From NCBI GenBank assembly GCA_026874595.1, contig CM049306.1, positions 6,693,519-6,757,518 of the forward strand: 64,000 nucleotides of DNA. The letters are read 5' to 3'. Position numbers and translations under genes: made by a program. Positions within the stretch are counted from its first letter, which is position 1; the number at the start of each line of letters is the position of its first letter. The notes beneath the pieces were generated by a model that worked only from the letters and a program-made list of their open reading frames with translations, did no database searches and was not told the origin of the DNA. Source of the stretch: Sipunculus nudus (taxonomy: Eukaryota > Annelida > Sipuncula > Golfingiida > Sipunculidae). Shown one piece after another: positions 25,770-37,791 of this stretch.

Positions 25770-26171
25770 CTTTGCAAAATAAAATATTAAAACAGGAGCA
25801 AAGAATCCGTAGTTTTTTTGTGTTGCCGTATGTATGGTAATGATCATTCGCGTTCAATCAACAAATCATCCCTCCTAGCGCAATTTTTTATTGAAATAAA
25901 GAATGTCGATGAAACGTTTTGTATAAACCTTACCTGTTCAATTTAAATTTATTTACCTTGTTTGCTCAATCTCACAACCTATTTATAGGGCTCCGTTTAT
26001 GAGCAGTATTTCAATAATACAAAATTATTTTAACTTTATATTCTTTAAACATGCATAACCATATGAAATGGAAACTCTTTAGGTTCCATAAATACATTGT
26101 TCATGAAATCGAGCAAAAAAAATATATACGTCCATACTCAATCCGTTTTCAGGCACATAAATATGGCTAGG

Positions 26172-26172
<1 letters not shown>

Positions 26173-26234
<62 letters not shown>
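26173..26234. repeat. (TA)n microsatellite
   Basis: About 30 uninterrupted TA dinucleotides. Confidence 0.95.
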
Positions 26235-26235
<1 letters not shown>

Positions 26236-26699
26236 CAAAATTAAGTGGTCTCAAAAGTCCGTGCGCTTCCCTATATATGTAATAAAAAGCAAATAATTTT
26301 ATGTAATTCTTTGTAAGAACCAATCATTCGCTTACATTTATGTAGATTTGATGTGATTTTCGGCTAATCCTCCGTACGTATATAATAGACAGTAGAAAAT
26401 TACTTTTCTTTAAAAGTTCTTAAAATTGTGGACAGTAAAAATTCACTGGTTGTTATAATTGGGTATCTGTGGAAGGATCACATAGAAATAATGAAGTTCG
26501 GACCCAAGTTATGCAGACCTTTATGCACTCAATATAAACTAAGGCAATAAAATATAAGATGACACAGACGTAATTTACAACTGGACTGAAATAATTTAGT
26601 TAATTTAATAAAAACATTAACTCAAACACTTTGTAAAACTTTGTAATTTAATCATTCCAAATATCTTCATGAACTTATACATTATTAACCTTATACATA

Positions 26700-29600
26700 A
26701 CAATACCTTTAACCCTACTCCTTATATACTTATTCTTAACCGTATACTCTCTACTTATTCCTAACCGTACTCTCTACTTATTCTTAACCTTACTCTTAAC
26801 TTATTCATAACCGTAATCCTATAGATATAACTTATTCTTAACCTTACTGCTAACTTATTCATAACCGTAATCCTATAGATATAACTTATTCTTAACCTCA
26901 CTCATAACTTATTCATAACCGTAATCCTATAGATATAACTTATTCTTAACCTCACTCCTTACTTTTTCATAACCGTAATCCTATAGATATAACTTATTCT
27001 TAACCTCACTCCTAACTTATTCATAACCGTAATCCTATAGATATAACTTATTCTTAACCTCACTCCTAACTTATTCATAACCGTAATCCTATAGATATAA
27101 CTTATTCTTAACCTTACTGCTAACTTATTCATAACCGTAATCCTATAGATATAACTTATTCTTAACCTCACTCCTAACTTATTCATAAACGTAATCCTAT
27201 AGATATAACTTATTCTTAACCTCACTCCTAACTTATTCATAACCGTAATCCTATAGATATAACTTATTCTTAACCTTACTCCTTACTTATTCATAACCGT
27301 AACCCTATAGATATAACTTATTCTTAACCTTACTGCTAACTTATTCATAACCGTAATCCTATAGATATAACTTATTCTTAACCTCACTCATAACTTATTC
27401 ATAACCGTAATCCTATAGATATAACTTATTCTTAACCTCACTCCTTACTTTTTCATAACCGTAATCCTATAGATATAACTTATTCTTAACCTCACTCCTA
27501 ACTTATTCATAACCGTAATCCTATAGATATAACTTATTCTTAACCTCACTCCTAACTTATTCATAACCGTAATCCTATAGATATAACTTATTCTTAACCT
27601 TACTGCTAACTTATTCATAACCGTAATCCTATAGATATAACTTATTCTTAACCTCACTCCTAACTTATTCATAAACGTAATCCTATAGATATAACTTATT
27701 CTTAACCTCACTCCTAACTTATTCATAACCGTAATCCTATAGATATAACTTATTCTTAACCTTACTCCTTACTTATTCATAACCGTAACCCTATAGATAT
27801 AACTTATTCTTAACCTTACTCCTAACTTATTCATAACCGTAATCCTATAGATATAACTTATTCTTAACCTTACTCCTAACTTATTCATAACCGTAATCCT
27901 ATAGATATAACTTATTCTTAACCTCACTCCTAACTTATTCATAAACGTAATCCTATAGATATAACTTATTCTTAACCTCACTCCTAACTTATTCATAACC
28001 GTAATCCTATAGATATAACTTATTCTTAACCTTACTCCTTACTTATTCATAACCGTAACCCTATAGATATAACTTATTCTTAACCTTACTCCTAACTTAT
28101 TCATAACCGTAATCCTATAGATATAACTTATTCTTAACCTTACTCCTTACTTATTCATAACCGTAACCCTATAGATATAACTTATTCTTAACCTTACTCC
28201 TAACTTATTCATAACCGTAATCCTATAGATATAACTTATTCTTAACCTTACTCCTTACTTATTCATAACCGTAACCCTATAGATATAACTTATTCTTAAC
28301 CTCACTCCTAACTTATTCTTAACCGTAATCCTATAGATATAACTTATTCTTAACCTTACTCCTAACTTATTCATAACCGTAATCCTATAGATATAACTTA
28401 TTCTTAACCTCACTCCTAACTTATTCATAACCGTAATCCTATAGATATAACTTATTCTTAACCTTACTCCTAACTTATTCATAACCGTAATCCTATAGAT
28501 ATAACTTATTCTTAACCTCACTCCTAACTTATTCATAACCGTAATCCTATAGATATAACTTATTCTTAACCTTACTCCTAACTTATTCATAACCGTAATC
28601 CTATAGATATAACTTATTCTTAACCTTACTCCTTACTTATTCATAACCGTAACCCTATAGATATAACTTATTCTTAACCTCACTCCTAACTTATTCTTAA
28701 CCGTAATCCTATAGATATAACTTATTCTTAACCTTACTCCTAACTTATTCATAACCGTAATCCTATAGATATAACTTATTCTTAACCTCACTCCTAACTT
28801 ATTCATAACCGTAATCCTATAGATATAACTTATTCTTAACCTTACTCCTAACTTATTCATAACCGTAATCCTATAGATATAACTTATTCTTAACCTCACT
28901 CCTAACTTATTCATAACCGTAATCCTATAGATATAACTTATTCTTAACCTTACTCCTTACTTATTCATAACCGTAACCCTATAGATATAACTTATTCTTA
29001 ACCTCACTCCTAACTTATTCATAACCGTAATCCTATAGATATAACTTATTCTTAACCTCACTCATAACTTATTCATAACCGTAATCCTATAGATATAACT
29101 TATTCTTAACCTTACTCCTAACTTATTCATAACCGTAATCCTATAGATATAACTTATTCTTAACCTTACTCCTAACTTATTCATAACCGTAACCCTATAG
29201 ATATAACTTATTCTTAACCTTACTCCTAACTTATTCATAACCGTAACCCTATAGATATAACTTATTCTTAACCTTACTCCTAACTTATTCATAACCGTAA
29301 TCCTATAGATATAACTTATTCTTAACCTCACTCCTAACTTATTCATAACCGTAATCCTATAGATATAACTTATTCTTAACCTCACTCCTAACTTATTCAT
29401 AACCGTAATCCTATAGATATAACTTATTCTTAACCTTACTCCTAACTTATTCATAACCGTAATCCTATAGATATAACTTATTCTTAACCTTACTCCTTAC
29501 TTATTCATAACCGTAACCCTATAGATATAACTTATTCTTAACCTCACTCCTAACTTATTCATAACCGTAATCCTATAGATATAACTTATTCTTAACCTCA

Positions 29601-30062
29601 CTCCTAACTTATTCATAACCGTAATCCTATAGATATAACTTATTCTTAACCTCACTCCTAACTTATTCATAACCGTAATCCTATAGATATAATTTATTCT
29701 TAACCTCCCTCCTAACTTATTCATAACCGTAATCCTATAGATATAACTTATTCTTAACCTTACTCCTAACTTATTCATAACCGTAATCCTATAGATATAA
29801 CTTATTCTTAACCTCACTCCTAACTTATTCATAACCGTAATCCTATAGATATAACTTATTCTTAACCTCACTCCTAACTTATTCATAACCGTAATCCTAT
29901 AGATATAACTTATTCTTAACCTTACTCCTAACTTATTCATAACCGTAATCCTATAGATATAACTTATTCTTAACCTCACTCCTAACTTATTCATAACCGT
30001 AATCCTATAGATATAACTTATTCTTAACCTTACTCCTAACTTATTCTTAACCTTACTCCTAA
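26700..30062. repeat. Minisatellite with a 54-bp dimeric unit
   Basis: About 60 units of 54 bp. Each unit is a dimer: acttattcttaacctcactcc plus acttattcataaccgtaatc plus a cctatagatata tail. The two halves share acttattc-taacc, so the unit arose from a shorter repeat of about 23 bp. Irregular single-half units survive at both edges (26.70-26.81 kb and 30.03-30.06 kb). The unit is a multiple of three and lacks stops on the minus strand, which produces repetitive 18-residue open frames that are not credible genes. Confidence 0.95.
26951..27922. repeat. 486-bp higher-order duplication in the 54-bp array
   Basis: The rare variant ctcactccttactttttcat occurs at 26951 and again at 27437, exactly 486 bp (nine units) apart. 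The series of variant units after it (gctaac, cataaacg, ccttactcctt) is the same in both blocks. Later blocks share other patterns; for example the unit series at 28255-28590 and 28633-28914 are 378 bp (seven units) apart. Confidence 0.85.
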
Positions 30063-30444
30063 ATCCCACAAAAGCTTTAAGCCGACGTCTTGATGTGGTT
30101 TGCCATAAATTGGGTCCTACGTCTCTTAGGAGTCTTCTCTTCCCAGACAGCGGGCATAAGAAGTCCAGATAAGAAGTACATGTACTTTACATGTACATGC
30201 ACAGCTTTTACACTCCCCAAAGTAGGGGTCACCAAACACCTTTAATTCTCATTTAAAACTGTTTATTTGCAAAAGGGAAATACTCCAAAAAGAATGCAAA
30301 GTGAAAAGATTATTTGTTCAGGTTGACATAAGTGAGTAACGGGATATTATATGAAGCAATGTTATGCTAAAGGAATATTATCCTCTACTTAACTATAAAT
30401 ATGTTACATGATTTTCATTCCCACTGCATGCCTGGGAGACTTCA
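30063..30444. other. Unique sequence between minisatellite and LINE flank
   Basis: No coding or repeat feature is recognised. It contains a short self-complementary stretch near 30177 (gtacatgtactttacatgtac). Confidence 0.4.
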
Positions 30445-30795
30445 GACAAGGCAGTGGACAGCGGTTCATGAGCTCCCGGAGAAACACTTAAGAACTACGA
30501 TGTGCCCTGGACTATACAGCATCTTGCAGGACAAACGTATTGTGATCAACAAAATATATGCACCCACATAAAAGTATCATATCATCTGATAACATGATGC
30601 TTCTGTGACTGAAACATGAGCGGTTTTATCCATATAAGATGTTAATTAACTGCGCCAATGTGGACAAAACAACAAAATCTTGTTATTGAATGTGATTTGT
30701 TGCACATGTGCGTATAGGTCACTGGCTGCAAAACGCCCTTTGCCTAACTTTGGTTCGTCTGATTGCTCCAGATGTCCTTGTTGAAGTATGTTTGT
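30445..30795. repeat. Left copy of a 350-bp direct repeat flanking the LINE
   Basis: 351 bp, from gacaaggcagtggacagcgg to aagtatgtttgt, are nearly identical to 32993-33342. I count about four differences (for example cccggagaaa against cccggaaaaa). The repeat abuts the LINE 3' end exactly. Confidence 0.93.
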
Positions 30796-32992
30796 GAATG
30801 AATGAATGAATAGAAATTTATTCTGAAATAAAAGGCCTCAGGCCCATGGTTCCACAAAGAGCATGTGTTAAGAATCATAAAAATTCAATAATAACAAAAT
30901 GTAACTGCATAACATGAACTAACAAAACATGCATTAAAACACAATCTTGTATGAAAATGTAACTATAAAAAACCCATGTTTGCAATATCTAAACACAAGC
31001 AGAAATTTTGTAATCACATGTTTCACTTCATTTAGAGGTCATGAATAATAACAATAATAATACCAATTATAATAATAATAATAATAAATAAGTGAACATA
31101 TAAAACAAACAGTAGTACAATGCATATATGGAAAACAGTTTATCTATTTCTTAATTAGCAGATGAATAAGTAAGTGAAATAAATAGATTACTTAGATGAT
31201 AGCTTTCAATTCATCAGCTCTCCTAATAAAGGAATAATGTACATAGGTTGCTAATTGTTTTATTGTATGGGCATTATTATCTGCCATCAGAGATGTAAAT
31301 GTACTTAAATCATCAATATACCTGATTCTCAAGTCTGTATACAATGGGCATTTCATGATAAAATGATGCTCATCTTCCACAACAGCTTCCCCATATCTTA
31401 AACAATATTTACAAAACCTTTCATCCCATGGAGTATTACTATGCCTTCCTTTTTCTACTTCTAAATTATGTGATGAACATCTTAGTCTTGAAAGACTTTT
31501 CCTATAGTAAACATTCTGTAGAACTGTTAAATATTTTTCAGTGCTTAAAGTTAATTTAAAAGTTGAGTATGTGTTTAATCGACGATTTTTAGATATACTA
31601 CTCGTCCAATCCTGCAATAAAGAATCATTTAATCTCTGTTTCAATACTGAGATAAATAATTTAACATCCCCTACATTTTGTTCAATCCAAACATAGCCAA
31701 ATCCTTGCGAAAATAATATTTTCTTTATATTAGTTACCCAGTTCTGTTTTCCTGCTTCATCTAAGCGATATAATTTATTATACAATTGCTTTGGTAATCT
31801 ATTATTTGTCATATTTATCAATTTAGTCCAATAAGTTATAGCTCTTATTATATAATGAATCTTCAAGGGCAACCGCCCACATTCTCCTAGTACTGCAGCA
31901 ACTGGTGTATTCATATTAACCTGGAGAATATATTTACAGAACTTGGTATGTACACTTTCAATATTGTCACATGTTTCAAAACCCCATAGTTCACTACCAT
32001 AGCACAGAATTGGAAGGACCATCCTATCAAAAAGAAAGAAGAATTTACAAATAGACAGTTGCTTGTATTTTGAGATAAATTGTTTGATTATTATTAAAGC
32101 TTTGTTTGCTTGACAAATTAGATTCTGCTTCATTTTGGACCAATTTAGTAAACTTGTAAATGTGCCTCCCAGGTATTTATAATTATTGACAACTTCTAAG
32201 CGTTTACCTTTATAAAACCATTTTTCATATTTTCTCAAAGTTCCCCCATTTCTAAACACAACTATTTTAGTTTTTTCGACATTGACTTTCATTCCATAAT
32301 TATTACAAAATACTTCTAATTTATTAATCTTGGATTGTAATCTGCCTGCTGTGTCTGCAAAGCAGACCACATCATCAGCAAACATCAGCATTGAAAGATA
32401 AGATGATTCTGGACCTATATTTATACTGTCTTCCTCAGAATGTATAGTAAAATAAAATTCGTTCATGAAAAAAGTAAAAAGTAAAGGACTGATCATACAT
32501 CCTTGTCTTGTGCCAACATTGCATTTAAAATAACTAGTTATTCCTTCATTTGTTAAGACACAAGACTGTAATTTCGAGTACATTGACTTGAGGATATTAA
32601 ATATTTTTCCTCTAATGCCATATTTATGAAGTATATAGAATAATAAGTCATGTTGAATACAGTCAAACGCCTTGGAAAAATCTATAAAAATTGCATAAAA
32701 TCGTCCTTTTTTCCTTGATAAGTATATTTCAACAAGTGCCATGAGGGTATACATATTATCAATTGTGCTATAATTTCTTCTATATCCAGCTTGCTCTTCT
32801 ATGAATTTATTATGTTTATCTGCCCAGGTAATTAATCTCTCGTTAAGAACTTTAGTAAATAATTTACCTATAGTATTTAAAAGTGAGATACCTCTATAAT
32901 TATTTAGGTCTAAAGAAGAGCCCTTCTTGTGTAATGGGAACAAAATTGCTTTGGACCATTCAGTTGGGAAATGACCAGTTGGGAAATGACTC
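30796..32992 (-). mobile_element. Young 5'-truncated non-LTR retrotransposon (LINE)
   Basis: About 2.2 kb on the minus strand, between two nearly identical direct repeats. It contains one long open frame for reverse transcriptase and its C-terminal region. The 3' untranslated part is about 400 bp and ends in TTCA-type tetranucleotide repeats (plus strand gaatgaatgaatgaat at 30796), as in CR1/L2-type LINEs. The N-terminal endonuclease region is missing, so the copy is truncated at the 5' end. The intact frame and the roughly 1% difference between flanks point to a recent insertion. Confidence 0.88.
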
Positions 32993-32997
32993 GACAA
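31192..32997 (-). CDS. Reverse transcriptase of the LINE (N-terminally truncated)
   Basis: An uninterrupted 601-codon frame. Motifs in order: FPLHKKG and NNYRGISLL (residues 20-40), DFSKAFD with the first catalytic Asp (106-112), GTRQGCMISPLLF (about 162-174), FADD active site (206-209), then NNYKYLGGTF. Near residues 530-560 is a C-x2-C, HH, C zinc-binding-like segment ending CPLYTDLR, typical of LINE C-termini. RNA-directed DNA synthesis by target-primed reverse transcription is the family role. The endonuclease half is absent. The nominal start is not native: the frame opens with TTG inside the flanking direct repeat. The early residues HFPTGHFPTEW reflect a 15-bp tandem duplication at the truncation point. 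Confidence 0.9.
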   Translation of the reverse strand: MSSHFPTGHFPTEWSKAILFPLHKKGSSLDLNNYRGISLLNTIGKLFTKVLNERLITWADKHNKFIEEQAGYRRNYSTIDNMYTLMALVEIYLSRKKGRFYAIFIDFSKAFDCIQHDLLFYILHKYGIRGKIFNILKSMYSKLQSCVLTNEGITSYFKCNVGTRQGCMISPLLFTFFMNEFYFTIHSEEDSINIGPESSYLSMLMFADDVVCFADTAGRLQSKINKLEVFCNNYGMKVNVEKTKIVVFRNGGTLRKYEKWFYKGKRLEVVNNYKYLGGTFTSLLNWSKMKQNLICQANKALIIIKQFISKYKQLSICKFFFLFDRMVLPILCYGSELWGFETCDNIESVHTKFCKYILQVNMNTPVAAVLGECGRLPLKIHYIIRAITYWTKLINMTNNRLPKQLYNKLYRLDEAGKQNWVTNIKKILFSQGFGYVWIEQNVGDVKLFISVLKQRLNDSLLQDWTSSISKNRRLNTYSTFKLTLSTEKYLTVLQNVYYRKSLSRLRCSSHNLEVEKGRHSNTPWDERFCKYCLRYGEAVVEDEHHFIMKCPLYTDLRIRYIDDLSTFTSLMADNNAHTIKQLATYVHYSFIRRADELKAII

Positions 32998-33342
32998 GGC
33001 AGTGGACAGCGGTTCATGAGCTCCCGGAAAAACACTTAAGAACTACGATGTGCCCTGGACTATACAGCATCTTGCAGGACAAACGTATTGTGATCAACAA
33101 AATATATGCACCCACATAAAAGTATCATATCATCTGATAACATGATGCTTCTGTGACTGAAACATGAGCGGTTTATCTATATAAGATGTTAATTAACTGC
33201 GCCAATGTGGACAAAACAACAAAATCTTGTTATCGAATGTGATTTGTTGCACATGTGCGTATAGGTCACTGGCTGCAAAACGCCCTTTGCCTAACTTTGG
33301 TTCGTCTGATTGCTCCAGATGTCCTTGTTGAAGTATGTTTGT
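32993..33342. repeat. Right copy of the 350-bp direct repeat flanking the LINE
   Basis: Matches 30445-30795 with about 1% difference, including a one-base length change in a T run (ggtttatc against ggttttatc). After aagtatgtttgt the sequence continues into unrelated unique DNA. Confidence 0.93.
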
Positions 33343-33568
33343 ATTATATACTGGTGCGCCCCATGTGTTATAAACACGCGGATATAAACAAAACGAAAAA
33401 CGTGTGCAGTGTGATCGGCTTTTCCTGTTGTATTTTTTTTTTATAAAAGTTCCAAGGGATTATCTTCAGTTAATACAAATCAGATATTGGAAAGACCCCT
33501 TTAATATTTTAATCCGGTGTGCGCCACACAGTCCGGTATATCAGAAGCGGATCAAAGACCTTTTTGCA

Positions 33569-33639
33569 GGGGGGGGGGGGGGGGGGGGGCGGGTCAGCGA
33601 TAGTGTAGATAAACATTGGTGATTATTCCCCCCCCCCCC
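33569..33639. repeat. G21 and C12 homopolymer pair
   Basis: Twenty-one G at 33569-33589 and twelve C at 33628-33639, separated by 38 bases. They can pair as a hairpin, or the G run can form a quadruplex. The exact run lengths may be assembly-sensitive. Confidence 0.85.
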
Positions 33640-36600
33640 GGATCCTCGCCTGTATGTAATAAAACCTGAGAATGCCCTTGTACGTAAAACTACAAGTGTC
33701 AATAATGTGATGCACCTCTCCGAACCAAATTGTATACATTCGATTGCATGAATAATTGATGTTTATGTATATTCAAGTATTATCTAACACTCCTAGGTGT
33801 CCCTTTATAATTTTATGGAGACTTAATAGTAAGTATACATGTCTGTGAAAACGTAGACGCATATTCTGTCATCGGTTAATGCCTTTTATGAAGATTTTTT
33901 ATTTATATGGATAGAATGAAAAGTCTAATCATGTTCCTGTAAAAATGTATATTCTTGTTTAAATAAATAGAAATCTTACTTTAATTCTGATTCTGATAGC
34001 AGCTTATGGGTCTTTTGGTTTGACTTTAAACCCCCACCCCGCCCCTCAACCCCGTAGAAATGTCATGGGAAAAGGGGGTGGTGATAATATTATTTGAGAC
34101 ACTGGGATTTCCCTAATAGGTGGCGCTTTTAAATATTTCATAATAAATATTACTTGGTCATTTTATTAACTTACACTTCTTCATTTGTCATGGAGAGTGA
34201 ATGTGGCTTTGGTATGTATCATGAAATCCCTCATGCTTGAAAAAAGTTTCATTGTAGGCCTACACCAACAATCAGGTCTTCCTCAAAACATTACGGTATG
34301 CAAATGAGGGAGATCCCCTCGTAATTAGCATACGCCATGGTGGTAACGTCACAGGAAGGACACGTCCCACAACATCACATCCAGGTGTTAAACGTGATGA
34401 TTTCTTGACAGGAACTGCTTCACGGACATCAGCCTACGCCCGGGCCGGGCCTGTAAGGTGTGTCACTTCAACGCAGGAACCGCCATGAAACTCCTCTGAC
34501 GGTTACAATCATTATTCTTTGTAACACTGACTGCCAGTTAGAAATCTGGGCACACCGGTACACAGATGAGGTAAATATTTTCATTTGAATCTAGTCTTCT
34601 CTGTCGAGGCTCCAGTGATACTGATAGGCCTACTGACACTGTCGTACTGATTGGTTATGTTTTTTTTTTTTTTTTTATGAATGATACTAGATTATCGACC
34701 AGAACTATTAATTACTAGCAGTATTGGTCACTTCTATTTTTTTCTGTAAATTTTTATATAATAAATCTAAAGATTTGGAATAAAATCCATTGTAGAACAG
34801 TTCTTTCATTATCATAGATAACAGTTTTCATGAAACTTAACATGATTCTCTCATGCTGAATTGTAAAAAATGTGTATGTACATATTATCAGATTATATAG
34901 TAATTTTTTTATTTAGGATCACAGTTAGCTTAAACATATTGACACTAAAAACCGACATACTGCTGGGAATAAACATTCCATAAATTGCAGACAAAAATTT
35001 CAGGGGTTTTTAATTTCTGGATTTTATTTTATTTTGATGTAAATTAACAAAACAATTTTTCAAGACTCACTAAATGCAAGCTTTCATGAACTGAATTGAT
35101 AATATCAATAAAATCAAACTGTACACAGGATAACATTTTTAAAACAAACCACACATAAAATAAACATATTCCATCAAATTGATTTCCCTGGTCACCAAAG
35201 GACAACCAGTATAATTTTCCAGTTTAATGTTCTCACAGAAGAAGGTTAGTTTGTCAGCTTCTGGTAACTGGACATAACTCCTATGATTTAAGGTCAATTA
35301 AGTTCAAACTGCTTTTTCAAGAGGCAAGTCTTTAGAACTCATAACAATAACTCAACTTGTGTATACAAACTTAATATATTGTAATATTATTGTAATGTTG
35401 CTCGATTTCAGGGCTGGGTTTAAGACTGCCCAAAACCTGTTTTTTGGCTGAGCAGTGCCTTAAACCTGTCTTTAATTGCCTAAAATAGTTTATGCTGTAC
35501 AAATTAACATTTAGGAAGACTTCATTCAAAGGAATATTTAAACCATGATACAATAAAAGCAGCAAATGAAAACAACACTACTTCAGGTTGTCCATAAAGA
35601 CACAGTTCTCTGTCAGTTTTACCTTGTATCCCAAAGCATGTTCTGAATCTCCTACCTTTGCATGTCAATATATATTGTTGTTACTGATACACTGATATAG
35701 GTAATATTGAGTACAAACATACTTTAGTATTGGCAGTAAAAGAATGACCATACTGTAAACAAGATACTCTGTTTTTTTGGGTTTTTTTTCACAGTGCTTT
35801 AAATTTTGTGAGATACCAGTAGTTGTCCCATCTACAATGATGAACAGTCATTTATAATGTTGTCTCACTAACATATCATGAGCATTATGTATGCCTGTAG
35901 CTTCAAATGCCAAAATGTAGATGATTGATTTTATAAATTATAACAAATCTTTGTTAGCTGTAAATTAAAAATATAATAATACCTTTCAAATTGTCTGATA
36001 ACAAGAAATTCCATTTATTGTTTAATCAATCAGGTCATCCTTGGTCAGATTTAAAGATTTTGTGCACATGTACTTATTCAGTTATTGTCCAAATAATGTT
36101 AGTTATACTGATTAGATCATGAAAATGGAACCCTAAAAAAAACCCACTATAAACTGAAACATAGGAAAATTTAATGCAGTGAATAAACTGTGTGATCACT
36201 TTTGTGCAGGGTTCAACCTGAACGCCTGAGACACATTTTGCAGTAAGGGACCCTGACCCTAAAAATTTGGCCATCAGTAAATAATATTTATTGCAAAAAC
36301 ATTGTTGCACATGTATTTCACTCCTGGCAATTAATTCATTATAACAAGCAAGTTCATTATCAATTTAGCAAATCAATTAATAATTAACATAACCATGACA
36401 ATCTGATTGCAGCACTCATATCAGATGAGACCCAGTCGGGGGTGGGGGGGGGGGGGTCGCAAGTGCAAGCAAAATGTCCTGTCACTTGAAGACAAGCTCT
36501 GCATTTTGGAGAGATTTGACCGAATAGCTAATGCAGTAACATCACCCTGATATATTAATGTAAGCATTCTCATCAAGCATAGCCTCCTCCTCTGATACCC

Positions 36601-37079
36601 AGCCTTGGTAGAGGGCTCCTGGAGCCTTATTACATCATTTCAGGTAACAGGGCACCCATCAGGAAACCCAAAGGGTCCTGATTTATAATGACATTACCTT
36701 GGCTTTTGAAACCATGGTCTCATGCTAGGAAACCAATACAGGCGCTTAGAAGACTCATGTGCATGATCCCATTCAACAAGAAATTATGCATTACTAATAC
36801 CTGAAACCTTCCATGAGCCCAGCAAAGCCTTGTGACTCCATCATCCAAGCCATTTTGGTAGTATTATAATATTATATCATAAAAATTAAACAAAAAAAGG
36901 TTTTAGGCACTTTTGCTGTCTAAAAACCTTTGGTTAAAACCTACCTGCCTAAAATTTGCCAACCCTGCTTGTTTTGTACCATGTGAAACAGATAAAGGTA
37001 AAGGTTGGGATTTGTAGTCTGATATCACCAACGTTGTCGATCTCACTCAACTTTACACTTTGCCATCCTGGTCTCTCAG

Positions 37080-37335
37080 GCTTGTTCATTCATGTAGATT
37101 TTTTCGGCTCCCTGGGGCACATACAACGAAGCTGCCATAACAGGCATAAGATGGTTATTCGTTCTACATTTGCCGGCCACAAATGACAACTAACCATTCA
37201 TGCCTTGGTTGAGAGAGCACACCTTTGTGGTAAAGACTTTGGCTAGGAGTCTTAATAAGCACAGATGGCAGTCAGAACGGGATGTGAACCCACAACCCTG
37301 TGGTCGCAAGTCCAGTGCCCTGACCATTTCCCACC
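37080..37335 (-). mobile_element. Probable tRNA-derived SINE
   Basis: On the minus strand a tRNA-like head reads tggtgggaaatggtcagggca, about 40 bases, then ggttcacatcc (reverse complement of 37280-37290), close to the pol III B box. About 200 bp of body follow. The A box is degraded, so this is a moderate call. Confidence 0.5.
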
Positions 37336-37417
37336 AGATTCTAATTTCACTGTAATTACTAAATATGAATGAATATTTGTATGTTAATCATTTGACCTCC
37401 CACTGTTGTTGTTGCAG

Positions 37418-37791
37418 GATTCTCCCTTGCCCCAGCTTATGGCACTTCAGTGTGACACCTTTGATTTCAAGTGCGACACGAACAAGGATTCTGATTGGAG
37501 TACTTATGGTAGTTGCACTTAGCTGCATAACAGCCATCACAGTATTGGAACGGACACAACGGAGGCGCAGTGAAGGGGATGTTAACAGCAGTGCTGGATC
37601 AGCTAGTGTGTTGGTTACGGACTTGGAGAATCCTCTATTGAACTATGGGGTTGTTGTAGATTGTGGGAGCAGCGGCAGTAGGATTTACGTTTATTTTTGG
37701 CCACCGCATGATGGTGATCCGTCAGCGTTGCTACAGATCCAGGATGTCATTGACAGCAACCTCAAACCTGTCAATAAAAAAGTCAGTCCAG
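37418..37791 (+). CDS. ENTPD4: ENTPD4-like exon 1 (first visible): N-terminal anchor and ACR1
   Basis: The acceptor is ttgttgcag; the exon enters with one base completing a codon and ends in phase 1 before gtatga. It encodes a SLWHFSVTP segment resembling the start of vertebrate ENTPD4, the membrane anchor and the phosphate-binding ACR1 loop (DCGSSGSR). Confidence 0.9.

Larger units (their letters stand above)
24501..26690. other. Non-coding interval with small repeats
   Basis: No gene is recognised. Fragments at 24930-25100 (gtggtgccaacagtcttcaag, ggtgccaccagtcgtcaa) resemble the GGTGGCGCCACC-like repeat family. An 18-bp minisatellite and a TA microsatellite are listed separately. Confidence 0.4.
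33343..37417. other. Interval upstream of the first visible ENTPD4-like exon
   Basis: It probably contains the promoter, 5' UTR and first coding exon of the ENTPD4-like gene, but I could not identify an exon with the required phase 2 end. A GC-richer stretch at about 34340-34500 (cgtcccac, gcccgggccgggcctgtaaggt) is a candidate first exon or promoter region, with a possible donor at gtaagg. The rest is AT-rich with homopolymers (T at 34661-34677, G near 36444-36457). Confidence 0.35.

Noticed and set aside
26700-30062. CRISPR-like array
   Set aside because: The units are contiguous with no unique spacers, and the genome is eukaryotic.
26959-30069. Minus-strand frames with an 18-residue MNKLGVRLRISYIYRITV-type repeat
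   Set aside because: These are translations of the 54-bp satellite, with no unique sequence or start context.
34189-34212. Start exon of the ENTPD4-like gene (ATGGAGAGTGAATGTGGCTTTG then gtatgt)
   Set aside because: Its end phase (1) does not fit the first visible exon, which needs phase 2, and the residues do not resemble the family N-terminus.
37365-37417. Start of ENTPD4-like protein at the ATG at 37365
   Set aside because: The extra residues lie upstream of a strong acceptor (ttgttgcag at 37417), and similarity to the family begins only after it.
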